From Erpobdella octoculata (taxonomy: Eukaryota; Annelida; Clitellata; Hirudinida; Erpobdellidae), in NCBI GenBank assembly GCA_963978895.1, contig OZ022244.1, positions 23,174,531 to 23,238,530 of the forward strand: a stretch of DNA of 64,000 nucleotides. Reading direction: 5' to 3'. This document shows positions 20,319 through 31,519 of the stretch, one piece after another. Within the stretch, counting starts at the first letter, position 1, and every line of letters starts with the position of its first letter. A model generated the notes under the pieces. That model made no database searches. It worked only from the letters and a program-made list of their open reading frames with translations, and was not told the origin of the DNA. The position numbers were made by a program, and so were the translations under genes.

Positions 20319-22357
20319 ATGGAAGTAGAGTGGACGAGCGAAGCGATCACAAATTTAATAAACTACTATGAAGAAAATAGTAGTTTGTACGATATTTGTT
20401 CGCCGGATTATAGAAACCGTGAAAAAAACGTGTTCTTGTGCAAAAATTTGCGGATTCGCTCGGGAAGAATGGTGAAAATAATATTTTTTATGCATCTGCC
20501 TTAAATTGTATTTTAAATTTTAAACGTGGTCAATGACTAGTATTGGGATATTTAAACATTTTAGTTTTAAAAGAGATTTGGCGTCGCATTGTCAATAGTA
20601 ATTTCCATTAGTCAATAGTCTAGCTAGCCACTAGTGCTTATTTTATTATAGCTATTTATAGTGTATAGTCTAGTTACAAGACTAGCATGTACTAGATTCC
20701 AGTACATGCTAATATTCATTTCCAAAATGTGGTAAACAAAATTTTTTTTCAGTTTTGGAGGTGGAGAGAAAATGGGCAAATTTAAGAACCCAGTTTTTTA
20801 AAGAGCTAAGGTTGGCAAATCAAAAAGGCAAATCAGGAGCTGGGGGAGGAGCAAAAAGTGAAAGCAAGTGGCGCTATTTTAATGCTCTTTCATTCCTAGA
20901 AAAACACAGTGAAAGAAGGAGAACAATCACTAATCTTCAGGTTTTTACTAAATTTTATTTCATCTACACACACAGCAATATAAAACAAACAACACACTTC
21001 ATCATACAAACAAATTTATGCCAAACTGCTTAATTGATTATTTCTTCCTGCCAACTCACAGCCCCAACTGTGCTGTTAACGTAGGAGCAAAACTGGTCTC
21101 GCACTTGTGTCGATTCGACGGAAACCCGATTTGCCCCAATTTTGTGTTAGAAGCAATAAGTTGGAGACAGGAACTTCATCTGGCCCAATGTAGTTTGAGG
21201 TAGAAGTGAAACTTCGAAGGAGAAAATTGTGCAAACAACACGTAGCCATAACTACAATATCCACTTTTTCAGGTGCTAAAGCTATGGGGCGTCCAAAAAC
21301 TTTGAATCGGTTGCTTAAGATACCGAAAGCATTTTCAACAACCCTTCGCGCTCTACTAAGCCTGTAGTTAAAGATTCTTTGTTGGGGCGACAACCCTCTG
21401 CTGCAATAAGGCTTCATAATATAAGTCTTCAACGCAAATGCATCATCAGCAACAATAACATAAGGTAAGAGGTTGGTGGATCCTGGAGGTCGGCAAGCAG
21501 CAAGAACATTTAACATGTCATTGCTTAAGCCTATTGCCAATGAGCAACTGTTAAACACACCTCCATCAGCAACACGTCCATAATTTCCAATGTCGACAAA
21601 TAGAAATTTGTACGAGGCATCAACAAGTGCCAACAATACAATACTGTTAAAATGTTTGTAATTATAGTATTGTGATCCGCTGTTTGAGGGTGCTGCAACT
21701 GCCACATGTTTCCCATCTAATGCCCCGATGCAGTTGGGAAAATTCCACTGCTTCCAAAACTCAGCAGCCACAGTTTTCCATTCTTGTTCGGTGCTAGGAA
21801 CCTTTGTATAAATAAAAATGTTCACATTATTGTAAGAGTGAAATTAAAAAAGCAATCCTATCGATTACTATAAGCACATACAATTTTATTCTTAGTTTTT
21901 GTTTTCTAATAAATCTTACAGCTTTTTCCAGCTACCCACAAATGACTTGGAGGCCAAACCAGCCATAGCTGAAGACAATGAACCAGAACCTGCCTACTGC
22001 ATGGAAGATTCTGAGACACCCATTAAAAAAAGAAAAAGAAAAAACATGGAAGATTCTGTGGAGATAAACACCCTGGAAATTATGGGGAAATATTTTGAAA
22101 AGTTATCATCAGATGAGCAACAGAACGATGATGATGACATTTTCGGGAACTTTGTCTCAGTGGAAATGAGAAAAGTGAAGAACATCAAAACAAAAAAAAA
22201 TCTCAAATTAAAAATTATGGAAATGGTGATGAATGCTCAGGACGAGGAGCCAAAAATTAATATGGAAGCAGAAGTCATGACCGGTAAACAGCCAGTTTAC
22301 CGAATTATGATTGCTCCGAAAACTCCTTTGCAAACGTCAAATTTCTGTAATTTATGA
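20319..22357 (+). pseudogene. Harbinger MADF/Myb-like accessory protein gene
   Basis: Three exons: 20319-20471, 20753-20940 and 21932-22357, with matching phases and GT-AG borders. The MADF domain is recognisable: WTSEAITNLINYYEENSSLYD and PDYRNREK in exon 1, then EVERKWANLRTQFFKELRL and KWRYFNALSFLE in exon 2. In exon 1 the later part reads well only in another frame (VLVQKFADSLG), so a one-base indel in the A7 run near 20424-20430 breaks the gene. Exon 3 gives an acidic stretch, a basic KKRKRKN motif and a C-terminal BESS-like helical region. In intact elements this protein binds DNA and helps bring the transposase to the nucleus and the termini. Intron 2 contains the large transposase exon on the other strand. 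Confidence 0.7.
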
Positions 22358-23055
22358 AACTTTTAATTGGAACATTGAATACAAAAAAATTAATTTTATA
22401 TCTGTTGTTGTTATTTCTAAGAAACTACCTATATCGATATCGTTTATAGGTTCTAACCTGCAGATAATCTTGTAAAGCTGATATAATCGCTTGACATACT
22501 TCAAACACAATGTTACTCACTGTTCTTTTGCCCAAGCGAAACAAATAGCTTAAACTGGTGAAGGTTTCACCTACAAAATGTTATAAAACATTTAAGTAAT
22601 AGTTCAATTGCTTTAGATACTATCAGTTAATGTTTAGTTAAATAATAACTGTAAAATTACCTGTAGCCAGAAAACGTAAAGTAACTCCGAGTCGTTCAGC
22701 CGGCTGAATACTCTTCCTCATGACTGTGTCATGGTGACTTATAAGCGGTGACACTTTCTCCAAAAGAATTTTAAATGACTCATAGTCCATCCTCATAAAA
22801 TTTCGAATTGACCCCGTGTCCGTCAACAGCATCTTTGGCAACAATTTAGAAAATGCTCCTTGTGTGGATCTGCATACAATTGTTTATGTGTAAAACAAAT
22901 GACGTTTAAATTTCTGTGCACCAATAATTAAATAAAATCTAACCGTTCCATTATCCACGGTTTCACCCAAATAGATCTTTGTCTGCTACTCTTTTTTTTC
23001 GTTTTTACTTAATTACGCAATGCATAGCAACAACTGCAGCAGCCGCGACGTCCAT
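21076..23055 (-). pseudogene. PIF/Harbinger DDE transposase
   Basis: Four exons on the minus strand: 23055-22944, 22869-22661, 22570-22458 and 21801-21076. Exon 1 gives MDVAAAAVVAMHCVIK and, after a stop and homopolymer shift, RSIWVKPWIMER. Exon 2 has SKLLPKMLLTDTGSIRNFMR and ERLGVTLRFLATG. Exon 3 gives GETFTSLSYLFRLGKRTVSN. Exon 4 is the nuclease, with the acidic triad visible in GALDGKHV, VIVADDAFALK and RRVVENAFGILSNRF, and the terminal helix CCLHNFLL. By family it cuts and pastes the element at 3-base TWA targets. Exons 2-4 are open and the triad is intact; only the N-terminal exon is damaged. Confidence 0.85.
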
Positions 23056-23353
23056 GTTTTGATTAAAAGTAGACAACAAGTACCAACTGCAACGAGGAGC
23101 GTGTGCGCGCAAAAGTTGCTCTGAAAACTCAGTTGCACAACTTAGTTGCACAACTTTGTTGTTCGTGTGCGCCCGCCTTAACGAAGCAATTAACTTCAAC
23201 GAAACTCAATTCGATCAACATGATTGTGGTGAATTTGATGTTTTATGTACTTCATGTCGATCAAGAAATTTTGCTGCAGAGCAACCATCAGATGGACTAT
23301 TCACTTCATGTTGTCGAAAAGGCAAAGTAATGTTGCCAAGTAATGAGTAATGA

Positions 23354-23582
23354 GGCGCTGGTGGCAGAGCGGTAGAGCGTTCGCCTGTCGATCGTTAGGT
23401 CGGCAGTTCAAACCCCGCCGGCGTCACCAGTGTAACTCCCTTAAGCAAGGAGTTCACTCGCATTTGCTAAAGGGGTAGGCGCCTATAAATGGCTGCTTTT
23501 GCAAGTACCCTCCCTTTCTCGCCTTGAGCAAGACTTGTCTTGATATGGCGTATGCTAAATCTCAAAAAAAAAAAAAAAAAAA
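23354..23582 (+). mobile_element. tRNA-derived SINE with poly-A tail
   Basis: The first 76 bases (23354-23429) have tRNA length and layout: the acceptor strands pair over 7 bp with wobbles, position 33 is T, the anticodon position reads GTC (Asp-like), and the head ends ACCA. D, anticodon and T stems are partly decayed. A box TGGCAGAGCGG and a weaker B box CAGTTCAAACCCC are present. A unique body of about 130 bases follows, then about 20 A. It interrupts the Helitron replicase frame. Confidence 0.75.
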
Positions 23583-25773
23583 ACTAATTGACATTCACGG
23601 TAATACACTTGGATATCCCGATTTTCTTAAAAGCCTCATGTCAAACACATCCAATCCAGATAGACAAATTTTTCGACAACATATTCGATCATACAACAGC
23701 GCAGTTTGTTTTGCTTCCATGGCCGCAAAAATTTTTGATTTGCTTATATATAGAATTTTTTTATGGTTATCAAATGTCATTTTGTTTTTGTTGACTATTT
23801 TTAAAATAACAGGCGCCTTATTTTAAAACTTCCGTCATTTTTGACGGGCTATCTCTAGTTTGCTAATAATATTCCTATTATTGGAAAGTTCGACGCTTTG
23901 CGAATATACTTTGAGCATACGTCATAACTCAATATAAACAAGTTGAAAATAAATAAATCACCGAAGTAGAATATCGGCGGGTTTTCCCAATATCAGCCAT
24001 TGAAGGTTGGGTTTTTTTTGTAGATGGTTTTTTTCATTATCAGCCATTAAAGATTGGGTTTTTTCTTAGGCTTTTTTCCCTATCACCCAAAACACGTTGT
24101 TTTTTTCGTAGGCTGTTGTTTTCGATACTATCCATTTAATATTGTGTTTTTCGTAGGCGGTTTTTCACGATCACCCAATAAATGTTGTTTTTTTCGTAGG
24201 CTGTTGTTTTCGATACAATCCATTTTATATTGTGTTTTTCGTAGGCGGTTTTTTCACGATCACCTTTTAAATGTTTTTTTCGTAGGCTGTTTTTCCCGAT
24301 CACATCCAATAAATATTGAGTTTTTCGTATTCGGTTTTTTCACTATCACACAATAAATGTGTTTTTTTTAGTAGGCTATTTTTTCCAATATCGCCCATTT
24401 AAGGTTTTTTTCGTAGGCGGTTTTTCCAACATCATCCAATCAATTAGAAGACCATTCCAAGACGTTTTGAAGTGAAAAATCATCTGCTACTGGCTGAAAT
24501 AGTCACATGCTGGGCTTGCGAAGCGTGCGTAAAGTTATTACTATATAAGCGCATTGGTGTTGTTTTTGAGTTTAGAGTGCTATTTGAGTGCGACTACCTT
24601 TACTATTAATATGTAAAAACTAACACGCTTCGCGCGCGAAGCGTGCGTCAAATGCTGGTTCCCAACATAAAAGCGCAATGATGTAATATGTATGTATTAT
24701 GTCACCCGATTAGCATCTGCAGGTCTGAAAAAACTCACGTTGATAGATTATGAGACGCTGAACAAGGTTTGTTAGGGCACTTTTTTGTTAAAATATTTAA
24801 ATAAAAAGTTATTAGCCGCGAAAGTTTAACGCTTTGCGGATATATATAATGAATCGTACGTCATTGCTGAATAACGAAAATTAACTAATTTGCTAAAATT
24901 ATTCTTATTATTGGAAATATCTACGCTTTACGGATATATTTAATGAAATTATTATTAACGACATTTTACTGTTTTGCAATTATTATTCCTCTTATTTTAA
25001 TTATTAATAATATTATTACGAAAATTAACTAATTTGCTAATATTATTCCTATTATTGGAAAGTTCGACGCTTTGCGGATATATCTTGAGCATACGTCATA
25101 ACTCAATATAAACAAGTTGAAAATAAATAAGTCACCGAAGTAGTACATCGGCGGGTTTTCCCAATATCAGCCATTGAAGGTTGGGTTTTTTTGTAGGCGG
25201 TTTTTTCATTATCAGCCATTAAAGGTTGGGTTTTTCTTAGGCTTTTTTTCAAAATCACCCAAAATATGTTGTTTTTTTCGTAGGCTGTTTTTTTCGATAC
25301 TATCCATTTAATATTGTGTTTTTCGTAGACGGTTTTTTCACTATCACACAATAAATGTTGTTTTTCTTTGTAGGATGTTTTTCCCGATCACATCCAATAA
25401 ATATTGTGTTTTTCGTATTCGGTTTTTTCACTATCACACAATAAATGTGGTTTTTTTGGTGGCTATTTTTTCCAAAATCGCCCATTTAAGGTTTTTTTCG
25501 TAGGCAGTTTTTCCAAAATCATCCAATCAAATAGAAAACCATTCCAAAACGTTTTCAAGTGAAAATTCATCTGCTACTGGCTGAAATAGTCACATGCTTC
25601 GCTTGCGAAGCGTGCGTAAAGTTATTACTATATAAGCGCATTGGTGCTGTTTTTGAGCTTAAAGTGCTATATTTGAGTGCGACTACCTTTACTATTAATA
25701 TGTAAAAACCCACGCGTTTCCCGCGCGAAGCGTGCGTCAAGTGTTGGAAAGTTAGACGCTCTGCGTATACAGT

Positions 25774-25991
25774 TAATAATAAATGTAGTTTTTTTCGTAG
25801 GCAGTTTTTCCAAAATTATCCAATCAAATAGAAGATTTTGTAGGCAGTTTTTCCAAAATCATCCAATCAAATAGAAGACTATTTAGTCTTCTATTTGATT
25901 GGATGATTTTGGAAAAACTGCCTACAAAATCTTCTATTTGATTGGATAATTTTGGAAAAACTGCCTACGAAAAAAACTACATTTATTATTA
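25774..25991. repeat. 218-bp near-perfect palindrome
   Basis: 25774-25881 and 25884-25991 are exact reverse complements by eye (108-base arms) with a two-base TT centre at 25882-25883. It is built from two TAGGCAGTTTTTCCAAAA blocks of the surrounding repeat field and their inversion. Such a palindrome can extrude a cruciform and is usually unstable. Confidence 0.9.
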
Positions 25992-26921
25992 TATTTAATA
26001 ACACGTTTTCAAGTGAAAATTCATCTGCTACTGTCTGAAATAGTCACGTGCGTAAAGATATTACTATATAATCGCATTGGTGTTGTTTTTGAGCTTAGAG
26101 TGCTATTTGAGTGCGACTACTTTTACGATTATTATGTAAAAACTCACACGATTCGCGCGCGAAGCGTGCGTCAAGTGCTGGTTCCCTACTATAAAAGCGC
26201 AATGATGTAATATGTATGTATTATGTCACCCGATTAGCATCTACAGGTCTGAAAAAACTCACGTTGATAGATTATGAGACGCTGAACACGGTTTGTTAGG
26301 GCACTTTTTTGTTAAAATGTTTAAATAAAAAGTTATTAGCCGCGAAAGTTCTACGCTTTGCGGATATATATAATGCATCGTACGTCATCGCTGAATATAA
26401 ACAAGTTGAAAATAATTAAATCACCGAAGTAGTAGTCGGCGGGGTTTTCCCAATTTTAAACAAGTTGTAAATTATTATTAACGACAATTTACTATTTTGC
26501 AATTATTATTCTTCTTATTTTAATTATTATTATTAACGAAGATTAACTATTTTGCTAATATTATTACGATTATTGGAAAGTTCGACGCTTTGCGGATATA
26601 TTTAATAAAAATATTATTACCGACATTTTTCTATTTTTAAATTATTATTCCTCTTATTTTAATTATTAATATTATTATTTAGGAATATTAACTAATTTGC
26701 TAATAATAAGAGTTATGATTGGAAAGTTCGACGCTTTGCGAATATATTTTGAGTATACGTCATAACTCAGTATAAACAAGTTGAAAATAAATAAATCACC
26801 GAAGTAGTACATCGGCGGGTTTTCCCAATATCGGCCATTGAAAGATGGTTTTTTTTGTAAACGGTTTTTTCATTATCAGCCATTAAAGGTTGGTTTTTTC
26901 TTAGGCTTTTTTCCCTATCAC

Positions 26922-27195
26922 CCAATAAATGTTGTTTTTTTCGTGGGCTGTTGTTTTCGATACTATCCATTTAATATTGTGTTTTTCGTAGGCGGTTTTT
27001 TCACGATCAACCAATAAATGTTGTTTTTTTCGTGGGCTGTTGTTTTCGATACTATCCATTTAATATTGTGTTTTTCGTAGGCGGTTTTTTCACGATCAAC
27101 CAATAAAAGTTGTTTTTTTCGTAGGCTGTTGTTTTCGATACTATCCATTTAATATTGTGTTTTTCGTAGGCGGGTTTTTCACGATCACCCAATAA
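26922..27195. repeat. Three ~90-base tandem blocks
   Basis: Three near-identical blocks starting CAATAAA at 26922, 27012 and 27101 (period about 90), each holding CGATACTATCCATTTAATAT and TTTTTCGTAGGCGG. They are a recent local expansion within the repeat field. Confidence 0.8.
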
Positions 27196-27638
27196 ATGTT
27201 TTTTTCGTAGGCAGTTTTTCCAACATCATCCAATCAATTAGAAGACCATTCCAAAACGTTTTGAAGTGAAAAATCATTAGCTACTGGCTAAAATAGTCAC
27301 ACGCTTCGCTTGCGAAACGTGCGTAAAGTTATTACTATATAAGCGCATTGTTGTTTTTGAGCTTAGAGTGCTATTTGAGTGCGACTACCTTTACTATTAT
27401 TATGTAAAAACTCACACGCTTCGCGCGCGAAGCGTGCGTCAAGTGCTGGTTCCCAACATAAAAGCGCAATGATGTAATATGTATTATGGCACCCGGTTAA
27501 CATCTGCAGGTCTGAAAAAACTCACGTTGATAGATTATAAGACGCTGAACACGGTTTGTTAGGGCACTTTTTTGTTAAAATGTTTAAATAAAAAGTTAAT
27601 AGCCGCGAAAGTTTAACGCTGTGCGGATATATATAATG

Positions 27639-28192
27639 CATATATATAGAATAGATATATCGGCCCGCCTGTTGTTTAAGAAGGCTTTTAGCGAGGCAGC
27701 CTAGTAGACCGGAGATCCGAAATGAAGAACTGAGAGTTACAACGTATAGTAACTTAATCAAGTATTTTTTGAATAGAAAAAAAAGAATTTTTTATGTACA
27801 AAATAAATTTTTAACTTTATAAAAATTAACAAATTTTTTTTTATAAAAATTTCAGTTGACATTGAATTTTATTTGCGTAGTCTCTAGTTCGATGGTCTAT
27901 TTATGTCTATTTAACGTCGCCTGTGTTATCGGTAAATTAGAATTGTATATTTTTTATGTCGGATATCGCGTTAAATTAAAATAAAGCTCATATCAACTAC
28001 TTTTAGCTATAAGAAATCGACGTTTCTGTTTCTTACAAACCGGAGTTTAGTCTCCGCTGTCGTACCAAAAATAGATTAATACAAATAATGAATATTCATG
28101 GATCCAAAAGACTCTAAATCGTTTTTTCGGAGGCCATCTTGGCATCTCGCTCAAAACCTGCTCATCTCCGATATATCTATTCTATATATATG
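27639..28192. mobile_element. 554-bp non-autonomous DNA transposon, 8-bp TSD
   Basis: Perfect 25-base inverted ends (27639-27663 and 28168-28192, starting CATATATATAGAATAG) flanked by direct 8-base copies of ATATAATG (27631-27638 and 28193-28200). It is inserted in the repeat-field block GGATATATATAATGCATCG, whose uninterrupted form is seen at about 26363. An 8-base duplication points to hAT- or P-like transposase mobilisation. No protein is encoded. Confidence 0.85.
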
Positions 28193-29071
28193 ATATAATG
28201 CATCGTACGTCATCGCTGAATATAAACAAGTTGAAAATAAATAAATCACCGAAGTAGTAGTCGGCGGGTTTTTCCTAATTAAACAAGTTGTAAATTATTA
28301 TTCCTCTTATTTTAATTATTAATAATATTATTTTTAACAAAGATTAACTATATTGCTAATATTATTCCTATTATTGGAAAGTTCGACGCTTTGCGGATAT
28401 ATTTAATAAAAATATTATTAACGACATTTTTCTATTTTTTAATTATTATTCTTCTTATTTTAATTATTAATAATATTATTATTTAGGAATATTAACTAAT
28501 TTGCGATTAATATTCCTATTATTGGAAAGTTCGACGCTTTGCGGATATATTTTGAGCATACGTCCTAACTCAATATAAACAAGTTGAAAATAAATAAATC
28601 ACCAAAGTAGTACATCGGCGGGTTTTCCCTATATCAGCCATTGAAGGTTGGGTTTTTTCGTAGGCAGTTTTTTCATTATCAGCCATTAAATATTGTGTTT
28701 TTCGTAGGTGGTTATTTCCAAAAATATCCAATATATTTTTTTTCGTAGGCGGTTTTTTTCACTATCACCCAATAAATATGGTTTTTTTCGTATGCTGTTT
28801 TTCCCAATATCGCCTATTAAAGGTTTTTTTCGTAAGCAGTTTTTCCAAAATCATCCATTCAAAGAAAAGACCATTCCAAAACGTCATCAATTGAAAAATC
28901 ATCTGCTACTGGCTATAATAGTCGAAGCGTGTGAAGCGTGCGTAAAGTTATTACTATAATAGCGCATTGGTGTTGTTTTTGAGCTCATAGTGCGATTTGA
29001 GTGCGACAACCTTTACTATTAATATGTAAAAACTCACACGCTTCGCGCGCGAAGCGTGCGTCAAGTGCTGG

Positions 29072-29326
29072 TTTATTTATAAATGCGTAATATTTATTAT
29101 CTAAAATAAATCATTCATTAGTAAACACTAAACACATTTTTTCTGGTACATTTCGCTTGTTTGAAGCAACTGGAGCGTCTTTCTGAAACATCTTTCCAGA
29201 TGCTTCCAACAAGCGGAAATGTACCGAAAACAGTCTCACTGGGAAGAAGAAATGAGTTCAGTGCTTACTAATTAATGTATTTTAGATAAAAAAAAAAACA
29301 AGTTTTGCTAAGCATTTATAAATAAA
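29072..29326. mobile_element. Foldback MITE
   Basis: An imperfect inverted repeat over nearly its whole length: TTTATTTATAAATGC at 29072 and its complement at 29312, TATCTAAAATA and TATTTTAGATA further in, and GGTACATTTCGCTTGTT with AACAAGCGGAAATGTACC near the centre. It can fold into one long hairpin. No target duplication was identified. Confidence 0.65.
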
Positions 29327-29600
29327 TTTGCACCTTTTTCAAAAATTCTTATCGTTTTTTCACGTATATTTACATAGGAATCAATCAAAATATTTCAGAC
29401 AGCGTTTTTGGTTAAAGTTGTATATGACCCCAAAGCACACCTGAAAACGACTTTTTGCAACTTCAAGTGCGTTTTGCAAAAAAACGTGACGTACTGGAAC
29501 TTTTCTTATTATTTTATATTTTTAGCACACCAAATTACATATAAATCAGTGGAAAACATCTAGACAGGTTTTTTGTTGTTAACCTGTATAATTTAAGAGA
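29327..29600. repeat. Diverged interspersed repeat
   Basis: Contains ATCAGTGGAAAACATCTAGACAG and neighbouring sequence that recurs, diverged, at about 32880-33000 (ATCAGTGGAAACCTTCTAGACA). No coding content. Class unknown. Confidence 0.45.
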
Positions 29601-29940
29601 TGTGAGTGAAAAACAAGGTGAAAGATATATAAAAATGACCTTTTCTGTATGTTCTTTATGCATTGCTACAACATTCAAAGCAACTGGAAGGGAGAGAGCG
29701 ACCGGGAGCGGGAGTGCGACGGGAAGCGGGAGTGCGACGGCGAGCGGGAGAGCGAGCGGGAGAGTGAGCGGGAACAAGAAAGCGACCCGGAGAACAAGCC
29801 GAAAGGGAAACGGCAGCGACAGAGACAAGCATTTGAAAAACCTTGAGAGTCAAAGGAAAACAATTGAAGTGAAAAAAATTGAAATCGCTTACAAGATGAG
29901 CGGAGCGAGAGAACGAGCGGGAACTATATATTGGATGTAA
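29601..29940 (+). mobile_element. Helitron-type GA-rich copy, incomplete
   Basis: Starts TATGTTCTTTATGCATTGCTAC, carries CCTTGAGAGTCAAAGG and GATGAGCGGAGCGAG, in common with 44150-44290 and, reversed, 63715-63850. The GA-rich body lies inside. The CTAG terminus is missing. The open frames on both strands are low-complexity artefacts. Confidence 0.45.
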
Positions 29941-31519
29941 TAAAACCTCTCGTCATTCACTCACTCACTGATTTTATCACGCTGTTAGATGGCGCTGCAA
30001 TGGCATGAATTTTCAATCGATTTATAACAATCTTCTAGACTAACTAGAGCTTAAAAACTTTCACCACTTATTTTTACCATTTAGAATATTAATATTCAAT
30101 CACTTTCCAAATGATTTGATTTTTATTTTAATTATAATATTTTAGTTTCAAAATTTATAAACAGGCGAATTCATTTTGCTTGAGCAAATTTATAAGCGAA
30201 TCGACAAGCGCTTTCTAAAAGAAATTGTCAAATTTTAAAATTAGATTAAAATCGAGTAGTCGTTATTATAAATATAAATATTTAAATAGTATATAAAAAA
30301 TTATTTGAACATAAAAAAGATGCATATAAGCATAGATATATATAGATACGCCATGCTGTGCTAACGTTCGCCGAGACCTAAAACTGCACAATAAATAAGC
30401 AGGGATGACGATAATATGTATACGACTTACGATAGTTTTCTCCCTAATTTCGTTTTATTGAATTAGTCGGTATTTATGAATGATTTTTCCTATTTAAACA
30501 CACAAATAAAGAATTTTGTTTTTATTTCGAAGAAAATGAGTTTTATGGGTGGTTTAGTCAAATTTAATTTAATTTAGCTAACTTACCAATTTCACTGATC
30601 AAAAAATATTACTCCTGACAATATTTTTACATATAATAGAAGCTACTATTAAAGGTCATTTTTATAGTGAAAATTGAGATTCTCATACTATGAAAAACAT
30701 TATTTAGAAGTAGAACTTTTAGTTTGAAGTAGAACTTTAAAGTTTGTCTTTTTCTGGAGCAAATTCTGGATTAATATGAGAAGTAACATGATTAGGAAAA
30801 CCGCATCTTTGGAATTTTTGATGATTAGTCGGTTCATGGCTTTAAATTTTTGTGCACATGCTCTCTTCAACATTTTCTTCCTACTGGTATGATACAGTTG
30901 CAACATTGTTATAGTTGGAATGGGTAATCCCGTTTTAGGGGTTCATTGACAAACCAAATATGCAAGCTTCATCCACTAGCCCTTTAGCTCCACCCACAAA
31001 ATTTTAAATGAAATTTCTGAAAATGTAGAGCAGCATTAATAATATCAAAATCAGGATTAAACAATTGTAGATTAAAATCGAGTAAATGTGTAAAATTATT
31101 TGTTGGTTACTAAATGTTAATAATAGTGAAAAAAACAGAAGAGGTTTTAGTGGTATTTCATGAAATAGAATAAAGTACTTAGGTTTGGGTACAGTGTGTT
31201 GTTAATTTAGATTATCATATTTATTCATAATATTTGTTGAAAAATATGGGCCTTTCTGCAAACAGCTCTAGATTCTCAGATTCTGAGTCAAAAGCACAAT
31301 GTTGTAGATATTTATTAAACATTTCAAAGTCAAACTAATGACAAAACAAAATTAAACAAAAAATAAAGATTTCATTTCTAGAAGTCATTTATGGTTAGTG
31401 ACTTGAATTTGTCTCTGCAAAAAATTCACTTATAACTGAAACAACTCATAACATTGATTTTTATTTTACTATGGTTCCCTTTTCTTGATAATTGCTGAGC
31501 TGACATATTTCTAGACAAT
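29941..31519. other. Long AT-rich non-coding stretch
   Basis: Apart from CGTCATTCACTCACTCACTG at about 29953, which resembles the start of the Helitron at 60040, I see no coding exon, RNA gene or element end in about 1.5 kb. Confidence 0.4.

Larger units (their letters stand above)
20121..23177. mobile_element. PIF/Harbinger transposon, two genes
   Basis: Terminal inverted repeats of at least 34 bases start GGCGGGCGCACACGAACAAC at 20121 and, inverted, at 23177. It carries a MADF-domain gene on the plus strand and a DDE transposase on the minus strand, the two proteins expected of Harbinger elements. The target is inside the Helitron replicase frame (CGTATTAACGAA once the element is removed). 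A clean 3-base duplication is not seen: the left flank is ATA and the right TTA. Homopolymer frameshifts suggest recent inactivation. Confidence 0.85.
19635..23740 (+). pseudogene. Helitron replicase N-terminal region, interrupted
   Basis: Starts at ATG 19635 with a basic segment (VSRKRRLAKERQTPQSKAK), then four or so degenerate repeats of about 22 residues (QMSPNELQLHRETNAASQRH type, 19780-20085), as found at the start of many Helitron polyproteins. Stops at 19923 and 20091 break it. The Harbinger element splits the gene at about 20120/23178. After it comes INEAINFNETQFDQHDCGEF with a CxxC (DVLCTSCRSRNF) and FTSCCRKGKVMLP, the classic Helitron N-terminal zinc-binding block. The SINE splits it again, after which YPDFLKSLMSNTSNPDRQIF and SYNSAVCFASMAAKIF continue in register with that family. 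The Rep and helicase domains never follow. Confidence 0.7.
23859..29068. repeat. Complex repeat field, right part
   Basis: Roughly four long, imperfect units of about 1.1-1.4 kb built from recurring blocks: GTTCGACGCTTTGCGGATAT; ATTATTAACGA and TTTGCTAATAATATTCC; tandem ~45 and ~90-base blocks with TTTTTCGTAGGCGG or GGCTG and CACCCAATAAATG; and, at the end of each unit, a pair of GC-rich palindromes (CGCTTCGCTTGCGAAGCG and CGCTTCGCGCGCGAAGCG) about 130 bases apart. No coding frame is convincing. Its origin, satellite-like or a decayed large element, is unclear. Confidence 0.75.
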
